Assembly (NCBI RefSeq): GCF_005889725.1
Contig: NZ_VCKX01000027.1
Span: 1-64,000 of the forward strand
Direction of reading: 5' to 3'
Length of the DNA stretch: 64,000 bases
DNA from: Nonomuraea zeae
GTDB taxonomy: Bacteria; Actinomycetota; Actinomycetes; Streptosporangiales; Streptosporangiaceae
Positions 45,351-54,266 of the stretch are shown here, one piece after another. Numbering within the stretch: the stretch's first letter is position 1; each line of letters begins with the position of its first letter. The notes under the pieces are model-generated. The model was not told the DNA's origin. It saw nothing but the letters and a program-made list of their open reading frames with translations, and did no database searches. Made by a program: the position numbers and the translations under genes.

Positions 45351-45974
45351 ATGTCTAAAAGGCGACGAGTGCCGGCTATGGCGCCAGAAGCCCGCCGTGC
45401 CGCGCTCATCACCGCCACCCTCCCGCTGCTGCGCGAGTTCGGCACCGCGGTGAGCACCCGGCAGATCGCCGAGGCCGCGGGCGTGGCCGAGGGCACGATC
45501 TTCGGCGTGTTCCCCGACAAGGCCTCGCTGCTGCGCGCGGCGCTGATGAGCGCGTTCGATCCGCAACCGGCGCTGGAGGCGCTGGCCGCCATCGACCCGC
45601 GTACCGAGCTGCGCGAGCGGCTGTGCCAGGCCGTCGCGCTGCTGCGGGCCAGGATGAGCGCCAACGAGAACCTCATGATCGCGCCGCGGGAGCTGATGGC
45701 CGACGACGCCGAGTTCCACGAGCAGATGATGGACAGCCGCCGCCGGATCGCGGCCGGGCTCGCCGCCCTGGTCGAGCCCGACCACGACCGGCTGCGCCGC
45801 TCTCCGGGAGCCACGGCCCAACTGCTGCTCATGCTGGTCGCGGTGAGCGTGCATCGCGGCTTCGGCGGCGGCGGCGAGTTCGGCGACATGGACGACGAGG
45901 AGATCGTCTCCGTTCTGCTCGATGGGCTGCTCGTGCGGCCTTCCCCCACCTCTTCGACAGAAAGCGCCTTCTGA
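45351..45974 (+). CDS. TetR-family repressor of the ABC exporter operon
   Basis: A 207-residue regulator with a basic lead (MSKRRR), a helix-turn-helix ([31 protein letters not shown]; about residues 38-68) and a small C-terminal ligand domain. ATG 45351 is at the start of a probable leaderless transcript, with an operator in its promoter. Its stop TGA shares one base with the ATG of the first exporter gene, so repressor and pump are co-expressed. It likely senses a drug or metabolite exported by the pump. Confidence 0.92.
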   Translation: MSKRRRVPAMAPEARRAALITATLPLLREFGTAVSTRQIAEAAGVAEGTIFGVFPDKASLLRAALMSAFDPQPALEALAAIDPRTELRERLCQAVALLRARMSANENLMIAPRELMADDAEFHEQMMDSRRRIAAGLAALVEPDHDRLRRSPGATAQLLLMLVAVSVHRGFGGGGEFGDMDDEEIVSVLLDGLLVRPSPTSSTESAF

Positions 45975-47710
45975 TGCTGCTCCGCCTGCTGCGGGGCCAG
46001 CTGAGGCCGTACGGGAAAGAGATCACGCTCGTCGTCCTCTTCCAGTTCGTCCAGACGCTGGCCACGCTCTATCTCCCCACACTGAACGCCGACATCATCG
46101 ACGACGGGGTCGTCAAGGGCGACACCGGTTACATCATGCGCGTCGGGCTGGTGATGCTCGGCGTGACGCTCATCCAGATCGTCTGCTCGATCGTGGCCGT
46201 CTACTACGGCGCCTGGACCTCGATGGCGCTGGGCCGGGACCTGCGGGCCGCGATCTTCCACCGGGTGCAGGACTACTCCGCCCAGGAGGTCAACCGGTTC
46301 GGCGCGCCGTCCCTCATCACCCGGACCACCAACGACGTGCAGCAGATCCAGCTGCTCGTCCTGATGACCTTCACGATGATGGTGGCGGCGCCGATCATGT
46401 GCGTCGGCGGCATCGTGCTGGCGCTGCGCCAGGACCCGACCCTGTCCTCGCTGCTGCTCGTCGTGCTGCCCGTGATGATCATCATCGTGGGCGTGATCGT
46501 CGTGCTGATGCGCCCACTCTTCCGCACGATGCAGGAGCGCATCGACCGGATCAACCAGGTGCTGCGCGAGCAGATCACCGGCATCCGGGTCATCAGGGCC
46601 TTCGTCCGCGACCGGCACGAGCGCGAGCGCTTCGGCGTGGTCAACGACCAGCTGACCGACGTGTCACTGCGGGTCGGGCGGCTGATGGCGCTGATGTTCC
46701 CCTCGGTCATGCTGGTGGTGAACGTGTCCAGCGTCGCCGTGGTGTGGTTCGGCGGCCACCGCATCGCCGACGGGGCCATGGAGGTGGGCGCGCTGACCGC
46801 GGTCATCTCCTACCTGATGCAGATCCTCATGTCGGTGATGATGGCGATGTTCATGTTCATGATGATCCCCAGGGCCGAGGTCTGCGCCGAGCGCATCGAG
46901 GAGGTCCTCGGCAGCGAGCCGACCGTCCACCCGCCGGCGAGCCCGGTCACCCCGGAACGACGCATCGGCGAGCTGGAGCTGCGCTCGGTCGGCTTCCGCT
47001 ACCCGGGCGCCGAGGAGCCGGTGCTGAGCGAGGTGAGCCTCACGGCGCGGCCCGGCCGTACCACCGCGATCATCGGCAGTACGGGCAGCGGCAAGACGAC
47101 GCTGCTCAACCTCATTCCCCGCCTGTTCGACGCGACCGCCGGCGACGTGCTGGTGGACGGCGTCAACGTACGCGAGCTCGACCCGGCCGTGCTCGCCCGG
47201 ACGGTCGGCCTGGTCCCGCAGTCGCCCTACCTGTTCTCCGGCACCGTCGCCTCCAACCTGAGGTACGGCAAGCCCGGCGCGACCGACGAGGAGCTGTGGC
47301 AGGCCCTGGAGGTGGCGCAGGCCCGCGAGTTCGTCGAGGCGATGCCCGGCGGCCTGGACGAGCCGATCTCCCAGGGCGGCACGAACGTCTCCGGCGGCCA
47401 GCGCCAGCGCCTGGCCATCGCCAGGACCCTGGTGCACCGGCCCGAGATCTACCTGTTCGACGACTCCTTCTCCGCCCTCGACTACGCCACCGACGCCCGC
47501 TTGCGCGCCGCGCTGGCCGAGCAGATCACCGACGCCACGATCGTCATCGTGGCCCAGCGCGTGAACACCATCCGCGACGCCGACCGCATCCTCGTGCTCG
47601 ACGAGGGCCGCGTGGTCGGCAGCGGCAACCATGCCGAGCTCATGGACACCTGCCCGACGTACCGGGAGATCGTGCTGTCCCAGCTCACCGAACAGGAGGC
47701 CGCAGCGTGA
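45974..47710 (+). CDS. Heterodimeric ABC exporter half A (degenerate ATP site)
   Basis: A 578-residue half-transporter: six hydrophobic segments (about residues 15-285), then an ATPase domain. Walker A is GSTGSGKTT, the signature VSGGQRQRL is intact, but Walker B ends FDDSFSALD, so the catalytic Glu is Asp and the usual DE is lost. In BmrCD-like heterodimers this half supplies the degenerate site, while its good signature completes the partner's site. The H-loop also departs (VAQRV in place of a His-containing motif). ATG 45974 overlaps the TetR stop by one base; the stop overlaps half B. Confidence 0.92.
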   Translation: MLLRLLRGQLRPYGKEITLVVLFQFVQTLATLYLPTLNADIIDDGVVKGDTGYIMRVGLVMLGVTLIQIVCSIVAVYYGAWTSMALGRDLRAAIFHRVQDYSAQEVNRFGAPSLITRTTNDVQQIQLLVLMTFTMMVAAPIMCVGGIVLALRQDPTLSSLLLVVLPVMIIIVGVIVVLMRPLFRTMQERIDRINQVLREQITGIRVIRAFVRDRHERERFGVVNDQLTDVSLRVGRLMALMFPSVMLVVNVSSVAVVWFGGHRIADGAMEVGALTAVISYLMQILMSVMMAMFMFMMIPRAEVCAERIEEVLGSEPTVHPPASPVTPERRIGELELRSVGFRYPGAEEPVLSEVSLTARPGRTTAIIGSTGSGKTTLLNLIPRLFDATAGDVLVDGVNVRELDPAVLARTVGLVPQSPYLFSGTVASNLRYGKPGATDEELWQALEVAQAREFVEAMPGGLDEPISQGGTNVSGGQRQRLAIARTLVHRPEIYLFDDSFSALDYATDARLRAALAEQITDATIVIVAQRVNTIRDADRILVLDEGRVVGSGNHAELMDTCPTYREIVLSQLTEQEAAA

Positions 47711-49659
47711 CCACTGACGCGCCGGCACGCCGGCCACAACCCGCTTTCGGCCCGGGCAGGATGATGGCCGGGCCCGCGGAGAAGGCACTCGACTTCGGCG
47801 GCACGCTCCGCCGCCTGCTGCGGCTGCTGCGCCCCGAGCGCGCGCGGCTGATCGTCGTCCTGGCCCTCGGTACGGCCAGCGTCGCGCTGACCGTGACCGG
47901 GCCCAAGATCCTCGGCCATGCCACAGACCTGATCTTCTCCGGCATCATCGGGGCCCGGCTGCCCGCGGGCAGCACCAAGGAGCAGGCCGTGGCCGGGCTG
48001 CGCGCTCAGGGCCAGGGCACGTTCGCCGACATGGTGTCCTCGATGAGCGTGGTGCCCGGCCGGGGCATCGACTTCACCGCGCTGGCCCAGGTCCTGGCCT
48101 GGGTGCTGGCGATCTACCTGCTGGCGGCGCTGCTCGGGATCGTGCAGTTCCGGATGACCACGACCATCGTGCAGCGGGCGGCGTCCCGGCTGCGCGGGCA
48201 GATCGAGGCCAAGCTGGCGCGGCTGCCGCTGAGCTACTTCGACGGCCAGCCGCGCGGTGAGATCCTCAGCCGCGCCACCAACGACACCGACAACATCGCG
48301 CAGACGCTGCAGCAGACGATGAGCCAGCTCATCTCCTCGGTGCTGACGGTCGTGGGCGTGCTGGTGATGATGTTCTGGATCTCGCCGATCCTCGCGCTCA
48401 TCGCGCTGGTCACGGTGCCGCTGTCGGTCTACGTCACCACGGTCATCGGCAAGCGGTCGCAGCCGCAGTTCATCAAGCAGTGGTCCTCGACGGGCAAGCT
48501 CAACGGCCACATCGAGGAGATGTACGGCGGGCACACGCTGGTCAAGGTGTTCGGCCGGCAGCAGGAGGCGGCCGAGACCTTCACCGAGCACAACCAGGCC
48601 CTGTTCGCCTCCAGCTTCCGCGCCCAGTTCATCTCCGGGGTCATCCAGCCGGCGATGATGTTCATCGGCAACCTCAACTACGTCCTGGTCGCGGTGGTCG
48701 GCGGGTTCAAGGTGGCCTCGGGCTCGATCTCGCTGGGCGACGTGCAGGCCTTCATCCAGTACTCGCGGCAGTTCAGCCAGCCGCTGACCCAGGTGGCCGG
48801 CATGGCGAACCTGGTGCAGTCGGGCGTCGCCTCCGCCGAGCGGGTCTTCGAGCTGCTGGACGCCCCCGAGCAGTCCCCTGAGCCCGCGGAGCCCGCCCGG
48901 CCGGCACAGCTCAGGGGCCGGGTGGCGTTCGAGAACGTGTCCTTCCGCTACGCCGAGGACAGGCCGCTGATCGAGGACCTGTCGCTGACCGTGGAGCCCG
49001 GCCAGACCGTGGCCATCGTCGGCCCCACGGGAGCCGGCAAGACCACGCTCGTCAACCTCATCATGCGCTTCTACGAGGTGACCGGCGGGCGCATCACGCT
49101 CGACGGCGTCGACATCGCCGAGATGTCGCGGGAGGAGCTGCGCGCCAACATCGGCATGGTGCTGCAGGACACCTGGCTGTTCGGCGGCACGATCGCGGAG
49201 AACATCGGCTACGGGGCCGAGGGCGCCACCCGCGAACGCATCGAGGCGGCCGCGGAGGCCGCCCACGTCGACCGCATCGCGCACACGCTGCCCGACGGCT
49301 ACGACACGGTGATCGACGAGGAGGGCGCGACGGTCAGCGTGGGGGAGAAGCAGCTGATCACGATCGCCCGTGCGTTCCTGTCCGAGCCGGCGATCCTGAT
49401 CCTGGACGAGGCGACCAGCTCGGTCGACACCCGGACCGAGGTGCTCATCCAGCGGGCGATGAGCTCGCTGCGCGAGGGCCGTACCAGCTTCGTGATCGCC
49501 CACCGGCTGTCCACGATCCGCGACGCCAGCCTGATCCTGGTCATGGAGAACGGGCGGATCGTCGAGCAGGGCACGCACGAGTCGCTGCTGGCCGAGGGCG
49601 GCGCCTACGCCCGGCTGTACTCCGCCCAGTTCGCCGAGGCCGTGGTGGAGGTGGACTAA
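47707..49659 (+). CDS. Heterodimeric ABC exporter half B (catalytic ATP site)
   Basis: A 650-residue half-transporter with an extra N-terminal lead of about 35 residues, six hydrophobic segments including an extended loop (residues 80-115), and an ATPase domain. Walker [10 protein letters not shown], Walker [12 protein letters not shown] and H-loop IAHRLST are canonical. The signature, however, is VSVGEKQLI, lacking the second Gly and Gln of SGGQ. This fits a consensus site made with half A's signature and a degenerate site of its own signature. GTG 47707 overlaps half A's stop. Drug or lipid export is inferred from family and TetR control. Confidence 0.92.
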   Translation: MTTDAPARRPQPAFGPGRMMAGPAEKALDFGGTLRRLLRLLRPERARLIVVLALGTASVALTVTGPKILGHATDLIFSGIIGARLPAGSTKEQAVAGLRAQGQGTFADMVSSMSVVPGRGIDFTALAQVLAWVLAIYLLAALLGIVQFRMTTTIVQRAASRLRGQIEAKLARLPLSYFDGQPRGEILSRATNDTDNIAQTLQQTMSQLISSVLTVVGVLVMMFWISPILALIALVTVPLSVYVTTVIGKRSQPQFIKQWSSTGKLNGHIEEMYGGHTLVKVFGRQQEAAETFTEHNQALFASSFRAQFISGVIQPAMMFIGNLNYVLVAVVGGFKVASGSISLGDVQAFIQYSRQFSQPLTQVAGMANLVQSGVASAERVFELLDAPEQSPEPAEPARPAQLRGRVAFENVSFRYAEDRPLIEDLSLTVEPGQTVAIVGPTGAGKTTLVNLIMRFYEVTGGRITLDGVDIAEMSREELRANIGMVLQDTWLFGGTIAENIGYGAEGATRERIEAAAEAAHVDRIAHTLPDGYDTVIDEEGATVSVGEKQLITIARAFLSEPAILILDEATSSVDTRTEVLIQRAMSSLREGRTSFVIAHRLSTIRDASLILVMENGRIVEQGTHESLLAEGGAYARLYSAQFAEAVVEVD

Positions 49660-49680
49660 CGCGTGGAGGTGGACTAGCGC
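49645..49680 (+). repeat. 18-base tandem duplication across the exporter stop codon
   Basis: GTGGAGGTGGACTAACGC (49645-49662) is followed directly by the same sequence with one change (TAG for TAA) at 49663-49680. The first copy holds the last codons and stop of half B, so only the spacer was lengthened. Similar gene-end duplications exist at 5589-5688. Confidence 0.85.
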
Positions 49681-49848
49681 GCGTGCCCCGGCGGGGGCCG
49701 GTGCGACCGCGGATCCACGCGGCCGGCGCGCGGCCGGACGTGCCGCCGCTCCCCGCCGGCGTGCGGAGTGGCGGTTCCGAGCTGATGCGGGGAAGATGTT
49801 CGCTGCGCCTGGAGCGGTTCCCGGGGCTGCCGGACGTTCGGAGGCGGC

Positions 49849-50361
49849 GTGTCACCCTTGCTCATCGAGCTGGATCCGCTGAGGGCGGCTGGTCCGGTGC
49901 TGCTGGGGGCGTCGTTCGCGGAGGCGGGGCGGGCGCTGTCCGCGTGGGGCACGCCGCGGCCGTACGCGCCCTATCCGGGCGCGGAGCCGCTGGATTGGCG
50001 GCTGAGCGGCGCGGGAGTGGACGCGCACGTGTTCTGCGGGTCCACCGGCGTGGTGCAGACGATCGAGATCTACCGGGACTTCGACGCGGATCCGCAGGCG
50101 CGGGTGCTGCTTCTCGGCGTGGACGTGTTCTCGACCCCTGCGGAGCAGGTGATCGCGGAGCTGCGGGCCCGCTACGACATCGAGATCGAAGGGAGTGGCC
50201 ACGGCCTGAGCGTGCCGAGGCTGTCGGTCGGCCTGTTCCGCTCGGAGGTCCCGTTCCCGGGCGCGGATCAGGAGACCATCGACCACTACACCTGTTTCGA
50301 GAGCGTCCTGATCGCGGGGCCCGGCTACTACGACGGGCCGCCCCGCGACGGCGAGCCATGA
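49849..50361 (+). CDS. Unrecognised 170-residue protein
   Basis: I do not recognise this family. The protein is acidic with alternating hydrophobic strands (LDPLRAAGPVLLGASFAEAGRALSAWG, VFCGSTGVVQTIEIYRDF, VLLLGVDVF) and no signal peptide or membrane segment. A helical opening is followed by several predicted strands. GTG 49849 with GGAGG just upstream is a reasonable start. It ends in a 4-base overlap (ATGA) with the next gene, so the two form a translational pair. Some immunity-like or sensor proteins of actinomycetes have this look, but no function is claimed. Confidence 0.7.
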   Translation: MSPLLIELDPLRAAGPVLLGASFAEAGRALSAWGTPRPYAPYPGAEPLDWRLSGAGVDAHVFCGSTGVVQTIEIYRDFDADPQARVLLLGVDVFSTPAEQVIAELRARYDIEIEGSGHGLSVPRLSVGLFRSEVPFPGADQETIDHYTCFESVLIAGPGYYDGPPRDGEP

Positions 50362-51326
50362 GCGTGGCGAGGCCCTGGCCGCCGGGAGACCGCGCCGCGC
50401 CCCGCCGGGCGGCGCCTGACCCGGGCCCGCTGGCGGGTCTGGAGTCGATCGGCTGGGCCGAGCTCCATCACGCCTACGGTCCGGCCGTGGACGTCCCCGG
50501 CCAGCTCAGATCCCTGCTGTCGGCGGACGCCGGCGCACGCGGCTGGGCGCGTCACCAGCTCTGGGGGAACGTCTACCACCAGGGAACGCGCTGGCAGGCG
50601 AGCTGTCATGTCGTTCCGTTCCTGACCGAGCTGGTGGCCGATCCGGCGACCCCGGACCGCGCGGCCGTGCTGGCCCTGCTCCGCGCCGTCGCACTCGGAG
50701 ACCGCGACGACACCCAGCTGCCCTTCGATCCCGGCCGGGAGTTCGCCAAGGCCGAGAGCGTGACCGGCGACGACGTGGCCGCGACCCTGTCCCTGCTCTA
50801 CGGCGGCGCGGCCGGGGACGGCGATGAGCAGTTCGTCGACGCCGTCGCGGTGTCCTGGGATCGCGACGCCTACCTCGCGGCGGCCCGGATCAGCGACCGC
50901 TTCGCCGCCTGGACCGATGACCCGGACCCGGCGATCGCGGCGGGGGCGGCCGAGCTGCTGGTCTGGTTCCCCGCCACCGCGTCCGTGCTCGCGCGGCTGC
51001 GCGACGTTCCCGGCACCGCGGGACACGAGGTGGCACGCGCGAGCGCCAATCTCAGCCTGAGCTATCTCGCTCCGGGAGAAGCGTCGATCGACGACCGGTT
51101 GACCGCCCTGCTCACCGCCGCCGGGTCCTTCGGCGTCCAGCTCACCGCGGCCGTCGCCCTCGCGCTCCGGCTCGGAGATCGGCTGCCCGACGCCGCGTTG
51201 CGGATCCTCGCCGAGGCGCGCGATCATGCCGGCGAGATCGACGCGCGCACGTTCCCGATCCCTTGGGACCGGTCGCTCCTCGGATTCGCCGCACTGGCGC
51301 TCCACCGAATCGGGCTGTCCCCCTAG
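50358..51326 (+). CDS. HEAT-repeat-like protein of unknown function
   Basis: A 322-residue soluble protein, probably all alpha-helical. Paired helices with Ala/Leu spacing recur (FLTELVADPATPDRAAVLALLRAVALGD, DPAIAAGAAELLVWFP, LTALLTAAGSFGVQLTAAVALALRLGD), which fits HEAT-type repeats. It opens with LAGLESIGWAELHHAYGPA. No catalytic motif can be named. It is translationally coupled to the preceding unknown gene. Such proteins often act in protein-protein contacts and, in some toxin loci, as immunity proteins, but no toxin gene is adjacent. Confidence 0.72.
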   Translation: MSVARPWPPGDRAAPRRAAPDPGPLAGLESIGWAELHHAYGPAVDVPGQLRSLLSADAGARGWARHQLWGNVYHQGTRWQASCHVVPFLTELVADPATPDRAAVLALLRAVALGDRDDTQLPFDPGREFAKAESVTGDDVAATLSLLYGGAAGDGDEQFVDAVAVSWDRDAYLAAARISDRFAAWTDDPDPAIAAGAAELLVWFPATASVLARLRDVPGTAGHEVARASANLSLSYLAPGEASIDDRLTALLTAAGSFGVQLTAAVALALRLGDRLPDAALRILAEARDHAGEIDARTFPIPWDRSLLGFAALALHRIGLSP

Positions 51327-51614
51327 GCTGAACAGGAACGCCGCCCCTAATTTCCGGATTTATGGCAACACGTGTACTGCGCAGAGGTTTATGAGCGGGC
51401 TCATATCCGAACGGGTGGCACTCTTTACCGACTCGCATTGCCGATCAGATCGGGTGAAAAGTCGTTGTTTTCCTAGTCTCGTCCGATCGCCTTTTCCGCG
51501 CGCCCGCAAGCCGTGGCCGGAAAGCCCGTGGCAGGCGTATGACAAGGGGCGAATAGGGTGCGGCAGGCGACCACGCCATATGCTGACATATGGGGATACG
51601 GGGGGAGGGGTCGC
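51327..51614. other. Spacer before the GpgS gene
   Basis: No gene is supported. The 3' part has CATATG twice (51580-51594), 4 bases apart, and a purine run GGGGGAGGGG directly ahead of the ATG of the next gene. A primary promoter is plausible in the AT-richer stretch around 51440-51480 (TTGTTTTCCTAGTCT-like), but no clear spacing could be fixed. Confidence 0.35.
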
Positions 51615-52541
51615 ATGCTGCCTGAAGTGTGCGGATGGTTGCGGCGCCGTACTTCGTCCGCCGGGGACTGGCAGCTCCAGGACCTGGTGGCCGCCAAGGG
51701 ACAGACCACGGTGAGCGTGGTGCTCCCGGCCCGGGACGAGCGGGAGACCGTGGGCGAGATCGTCGGGGTCATCCGGCGCGAGCTGGACGGCCTGATCGAC
51801 GAGATCGTGGTCATCGACTCCCGCTCGTCGGACGACACCGCCCTGGTCGCCGCGCGGGCCGGAGCCGTGGTGCACGCCCAGGACGAGATCCTGCCCCAGC
51901 TCAAGCCGCTGGACGGCAAGGGCGAGGCGCTGTGGAAGTCGCTGGCCGTCACGTCGGGGGATGTGCTGGTGTTCGCCGACGCCGATATACGGAAATTTCG
52001 TGCTTCGCTGATCTTCGGGTTGCTCGGGCCGCTGCTCGCCGACCCCACGGTGGTTTACGCCAAGGGCTGCTACGACCGTCCGCTGGACGGCGCTTCGACG
52101 GGCGGGGGCCGCGTCACCGAGCTGGTCGCCCGCCCGCTGATCAACCTGCACTGGCCGGAGCTGGCCGGGTTCGTCCAACCGCTGGCCGGGGAGTACGCCG
52201 GTCGCCGCTCCGCCCTGGAACGCGTGCCGTTCCTGACCGGGTACGGGGTCGAGCTCGGGCTGCTGATCGACCTGCTCGACCTGGCGGGTCTGGACGCGTT
52301 CGCCCAGGTGGACCTGGGGTCGCGCGAGCACACGCCGCAGTCCACGGAGGCGCTCGGGGGGATGGCGTCGCAGATCATGCTGGCGGCGTGGTCGAGGCTG
52401 CGGCGCCAGGGGAAGATCGAGGGCTGCCATGAGCCGTCCGACCAGCTGGCGCAGTTCCGGCGGGCGCTGGACGGGCACGACGTCACGATACGGGACGTCG
52501 GGATCGGGGAGCGGCCACCGATGATCACCATGGCCGCCTGA
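51615..52541 (+). CDS. gpgS: Glucosyl-3-phosphoglycerate synthase
   Basis: A 308-residue glycosyltransferase of the GT-A fold (GT81) that joins glucose from a nucleotide sugar to 3-phosphoglycerate, the first step toward glucosylglycerate and methylglucose lipopolysaccharides. VSVVLPARDERETVGEIV, EIVVIDSRSSDDT and LVFADADIRKF (the metal-binding acid motif) are in order, followed by VYAKGCYDRP and LAGEYAGRRSALERVPFLTGYGVELGLLID. ATG 51615 with GGAGGGG is chosen; an in-frame GTG at 51558 adds 19 poorly conserved residues. No partner glucosylglycerate phosphatase is adjacent. Confidence 0.9.
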   Translation: MLPEVCGWLRRRTSSAGDWQLQDLVAAKGQTTVSVVLPARDERETVGEIVGVIRRELDGLIDEIVVIDSRSSDDTALVAARAGAVVHAQDEILPQLKPLDGKGEALWKSLAVTSGDVLVFADADIRKFRASLIFGLLGPLLADPTVVYAKGCYDRPLDGASTGGGRVTELVARPLINLHWPELAGFVQPLAGEYAGRRSALERVPFLTGYGVELGLLIDLLDLAGLDAFAQVDLGSREHTPQSTEALGGMASQIMLAAWSRLRRQGKIEGCHEPSDQLAQFRRALDGHDVTIRDVGIGERPPMITMAA

Positions 52542-52582
52542 GACCGGCGCAGGCGCCGCCCCGGGACACCCGGGCGCCCCCG

Positions 52583-52632
52583 CACCGGGACGCCTCACAC
52601 CGGGACGCCTCACACCGGGACGCCTCACACCG
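52583..52632. repeat. Three perfect 15-base tandem copies between convergent genes
   Basis: CACCGGGACGCCTCA occurs at 52583, 52598 and 52613, followed by a partial fourth copy. It lies in the 180-base spacer between gpgS and the methyltransferase gene; neighbouring GGGACACCCGGGCGCCCC gives a short stem that may help termination. Confidence 0.85.
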
Positions 52633-52721
52633 AAACAACCGGACACCCGGATTCGGGGTGCCCCGCGTGAGGTGTGCCCGGCGCGGGGCCGGCTCTTGCG
52701 GGGGTCCGCTCGTGCGTGGGG

Positions 52722-53492
52722 TCAGCTCTTGCGTGCGGTCACCAGCGCGAAGCCGAGGAACTCGCCGCCGTCCTTGATCAGCATGTCGATCACGGGCTGG
52801 TTCTGGGCCCGGCCGTCCGGCCGGAACTCGGCGCACGCCCGCGCCCACAGCAGCCAGTCCGCCCACCCGTCCGGCTGGAGCCGCGCGGACGTCACGCGTA
52901 CGAGCTCGGTGATCTCCCACTGGAAGCGCCACCACTCCGCCGTGTGCCAGGCGATCGCCTCCCAGCCCACGACCTCCTTGACGTGCGGGGGAATCGCGCC
53001 GAGGTCACGGACCTCGCGCGTCATCCCGGGGGTGGCCATGCCCAGCTGGCCATCCGGACGCAGGAAACGCGCCAGATACGGCAGATAGCTGTCGGCCGTG
53101 CCGAAATACTCGAACGCGTCGATGCTCACGATCGCGTCGAAGCTCTCCTGCTCGAACGGCAGGTCATGAGCCTCCGCGCGTATCGCCGTCACCTGGTCGC
53201 CGACTCCCGCCTCAGCGAAGACGGCCGCCGCCTCCTCCGCGGCGATCCACCAGTCGGCAGCCACGACCTCGACGCCGTACTCGCGCGCGAGGAACACCGA
53301 GGTGGCCCCCCGCCCGGAGCCCAGGTCGAGCACGCGCATCCCGGGGCGCAGGTCGAGGTCGGCGGCCAGGTCCTCCAGCATCCACAGCGGGTTGGGGCCC
53401 ATGTCCAGCCGCAGCAGCCAGGCGGGATCGTACGTGGACGAGCGCGGATAGCGATCCGGGCGGATGAGATCGTTCAGAGCGGTCACGGACAC
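52722..53492 (-). CDS. Class I SAM-dependent methyltransferase
   Basis: A 256-residue methyltransferase. Motif I is VLDLGSGRGATSVFLAREYG (about residues 54-73), followed by the acidic VEVVAADWW and motif IV FDAIVSIDAFEYFG. C-terminal segments include WHTAEWWRFQWEITELV. The substrate is unknown; its sequence is like that of small-molecule or cyclopropane-type methyltransferases without the bicarbonate site. GTG 53492 is the longest start; a second GTG lies two codons later. The gene stands alone. Confidence 0.83.
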   Translation of the reverse strand: MSVTALNDLIRPDRYPRSSTYDPAWLLRLDMGPNPLWMLEDLAADLDLRPGMRVLDLGSGRGATSVFLAREYGVEVVAADWWIAAEEAAAVFAEAGVGDQVTAIRAEAHDLPFEQESFDAIVSIDAFEYFGTADSYLPYLARFLRPDGQLGMATPGMTREVRDLGAIPPHVKEVVGWEAIAWHTAEWWRFQWEITELVRVTSARLQPDGWADWLLWARACAEFRPDGRAQNQPVIDMLIKDGGEFLGFALVTARKS

Positions 53493-53585
53493 TCACCCAA
53501 ACGGATGCGCGCTCGCCTGCACAACTCAATTTCCACCACCACCGAGCAGGCCCGCACACCGAGCCGCCACGTGAGCGCGGGCACG

Positions 53586-54179
53586 TCAGGCGGGCACGTC
53601 AGGTCGCGACCCCAGCCCGGCGGCGACGAAGGCGGCGACCTGGTCGCGCAGCGCGGCGTGGTCGTCGGCGTCCTCACCCAGGATGATCCGCCCGAGCTGC
53701 GGCATCATCGCCGGGAACAACGCCAGCCCCGTCAGCATGAACAGCGTCCGCGCCGTCTTCGCCGAAGGCTCCTCACCCGCGCCTTCCGCCAGCGAGGCCG
53801 CCTTGCGCGCGCAGCGCTCGACCCTGGCTTCCTGCCCGGCCAGCAGGTCCTGGCCGCGGTAGTTGAGCGCCTCCCACATCAGCAGCCGCACCAGGTCGGG
53901 GTGGGTGTGGTAGTAGTCGGCCAGCTTGGCCACGTAGTCCACGGGATCGGCCCCGGGCAGCGCCATCTGCGCGGTCAGATCGTCGAGCGCCTCCTTGATG
54001 ACCTCGTCGAACAGCTTCTCCTTGCTGCCGAAATGGCCGTAGATGCGCTCCTTGTTGACGCCTGCGCGCTCGGCGATGCGATCCACGCGGGCGCCCGCCA
54101 CGCCGTAGGCGGCGAACTCCTCCCGCGCGGCCTCCAGCAGGGCGGCCTTGGTGGCGGCGGTCGAGACCTTGGGTGCCAT
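53586..54179 (-). CDS. TetR-family repressor of the divergent MFS transporter
   Basis: A 197-residue TetR protein. The helix-turn-helix (VDRIAERAGVNKERIYGHFGSKEKLFDEV; about residues 30-60) has the YGHFGSK core typical of the family, and the C-terminal domain has a TetR_C-like helix bundle. ATG 54179 is chosen; a further upstream in-frame ATG at 54239 would extend through the operators. A perfect 14-base palindrome lies 18 bases upstream, consistent with autorepression. Confidence 0.92.
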   Translation of the reverse strand: MAPKVSTAATKAALLEAAREEFAAYGVAGARVDRIAERAGVNKERIYGHFGSKEKLFDEVIKEALDDLTAQMALPGADPVDYVAKLADYYHTHPDLVRLLMWEALNYRGQDLLAGQEARVERCARKAASLAEGAGEEPSAKTARTLFMLTGLALFPAMMPQLGRIILGEDADDHAALRDQVAAFVAAGLGSRPDVPA

Positions 54180-54196
54180 GGAGCCATCATGCCACG

Positions 54197-54258
54197 ACCA
54201 ACCGGTTGGTTGTAACCCAACCATCCAGTTGACATCCAACTGGTTGGTTGGCTAGCGT
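54197..54258. promoter_or_regulatory. TetR operators and leaderless promoter of the MFS gene
   Basis: Perfect palindrome ACCAACCGGTTGGT (54197-54210) and a second CCAACTGGTTGG (54236-54247), with further CCAAC half-sites between. TTGACA (54229-54234) and TAGCGT (54253-54258), spaced by 18 bases, place the second operator between -35 and -10; the MFS ATG follows after eight bases, which fits a leaderless message. Confidence 0.85.
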
Positions 54259-54266
54259 CCCGGCTC

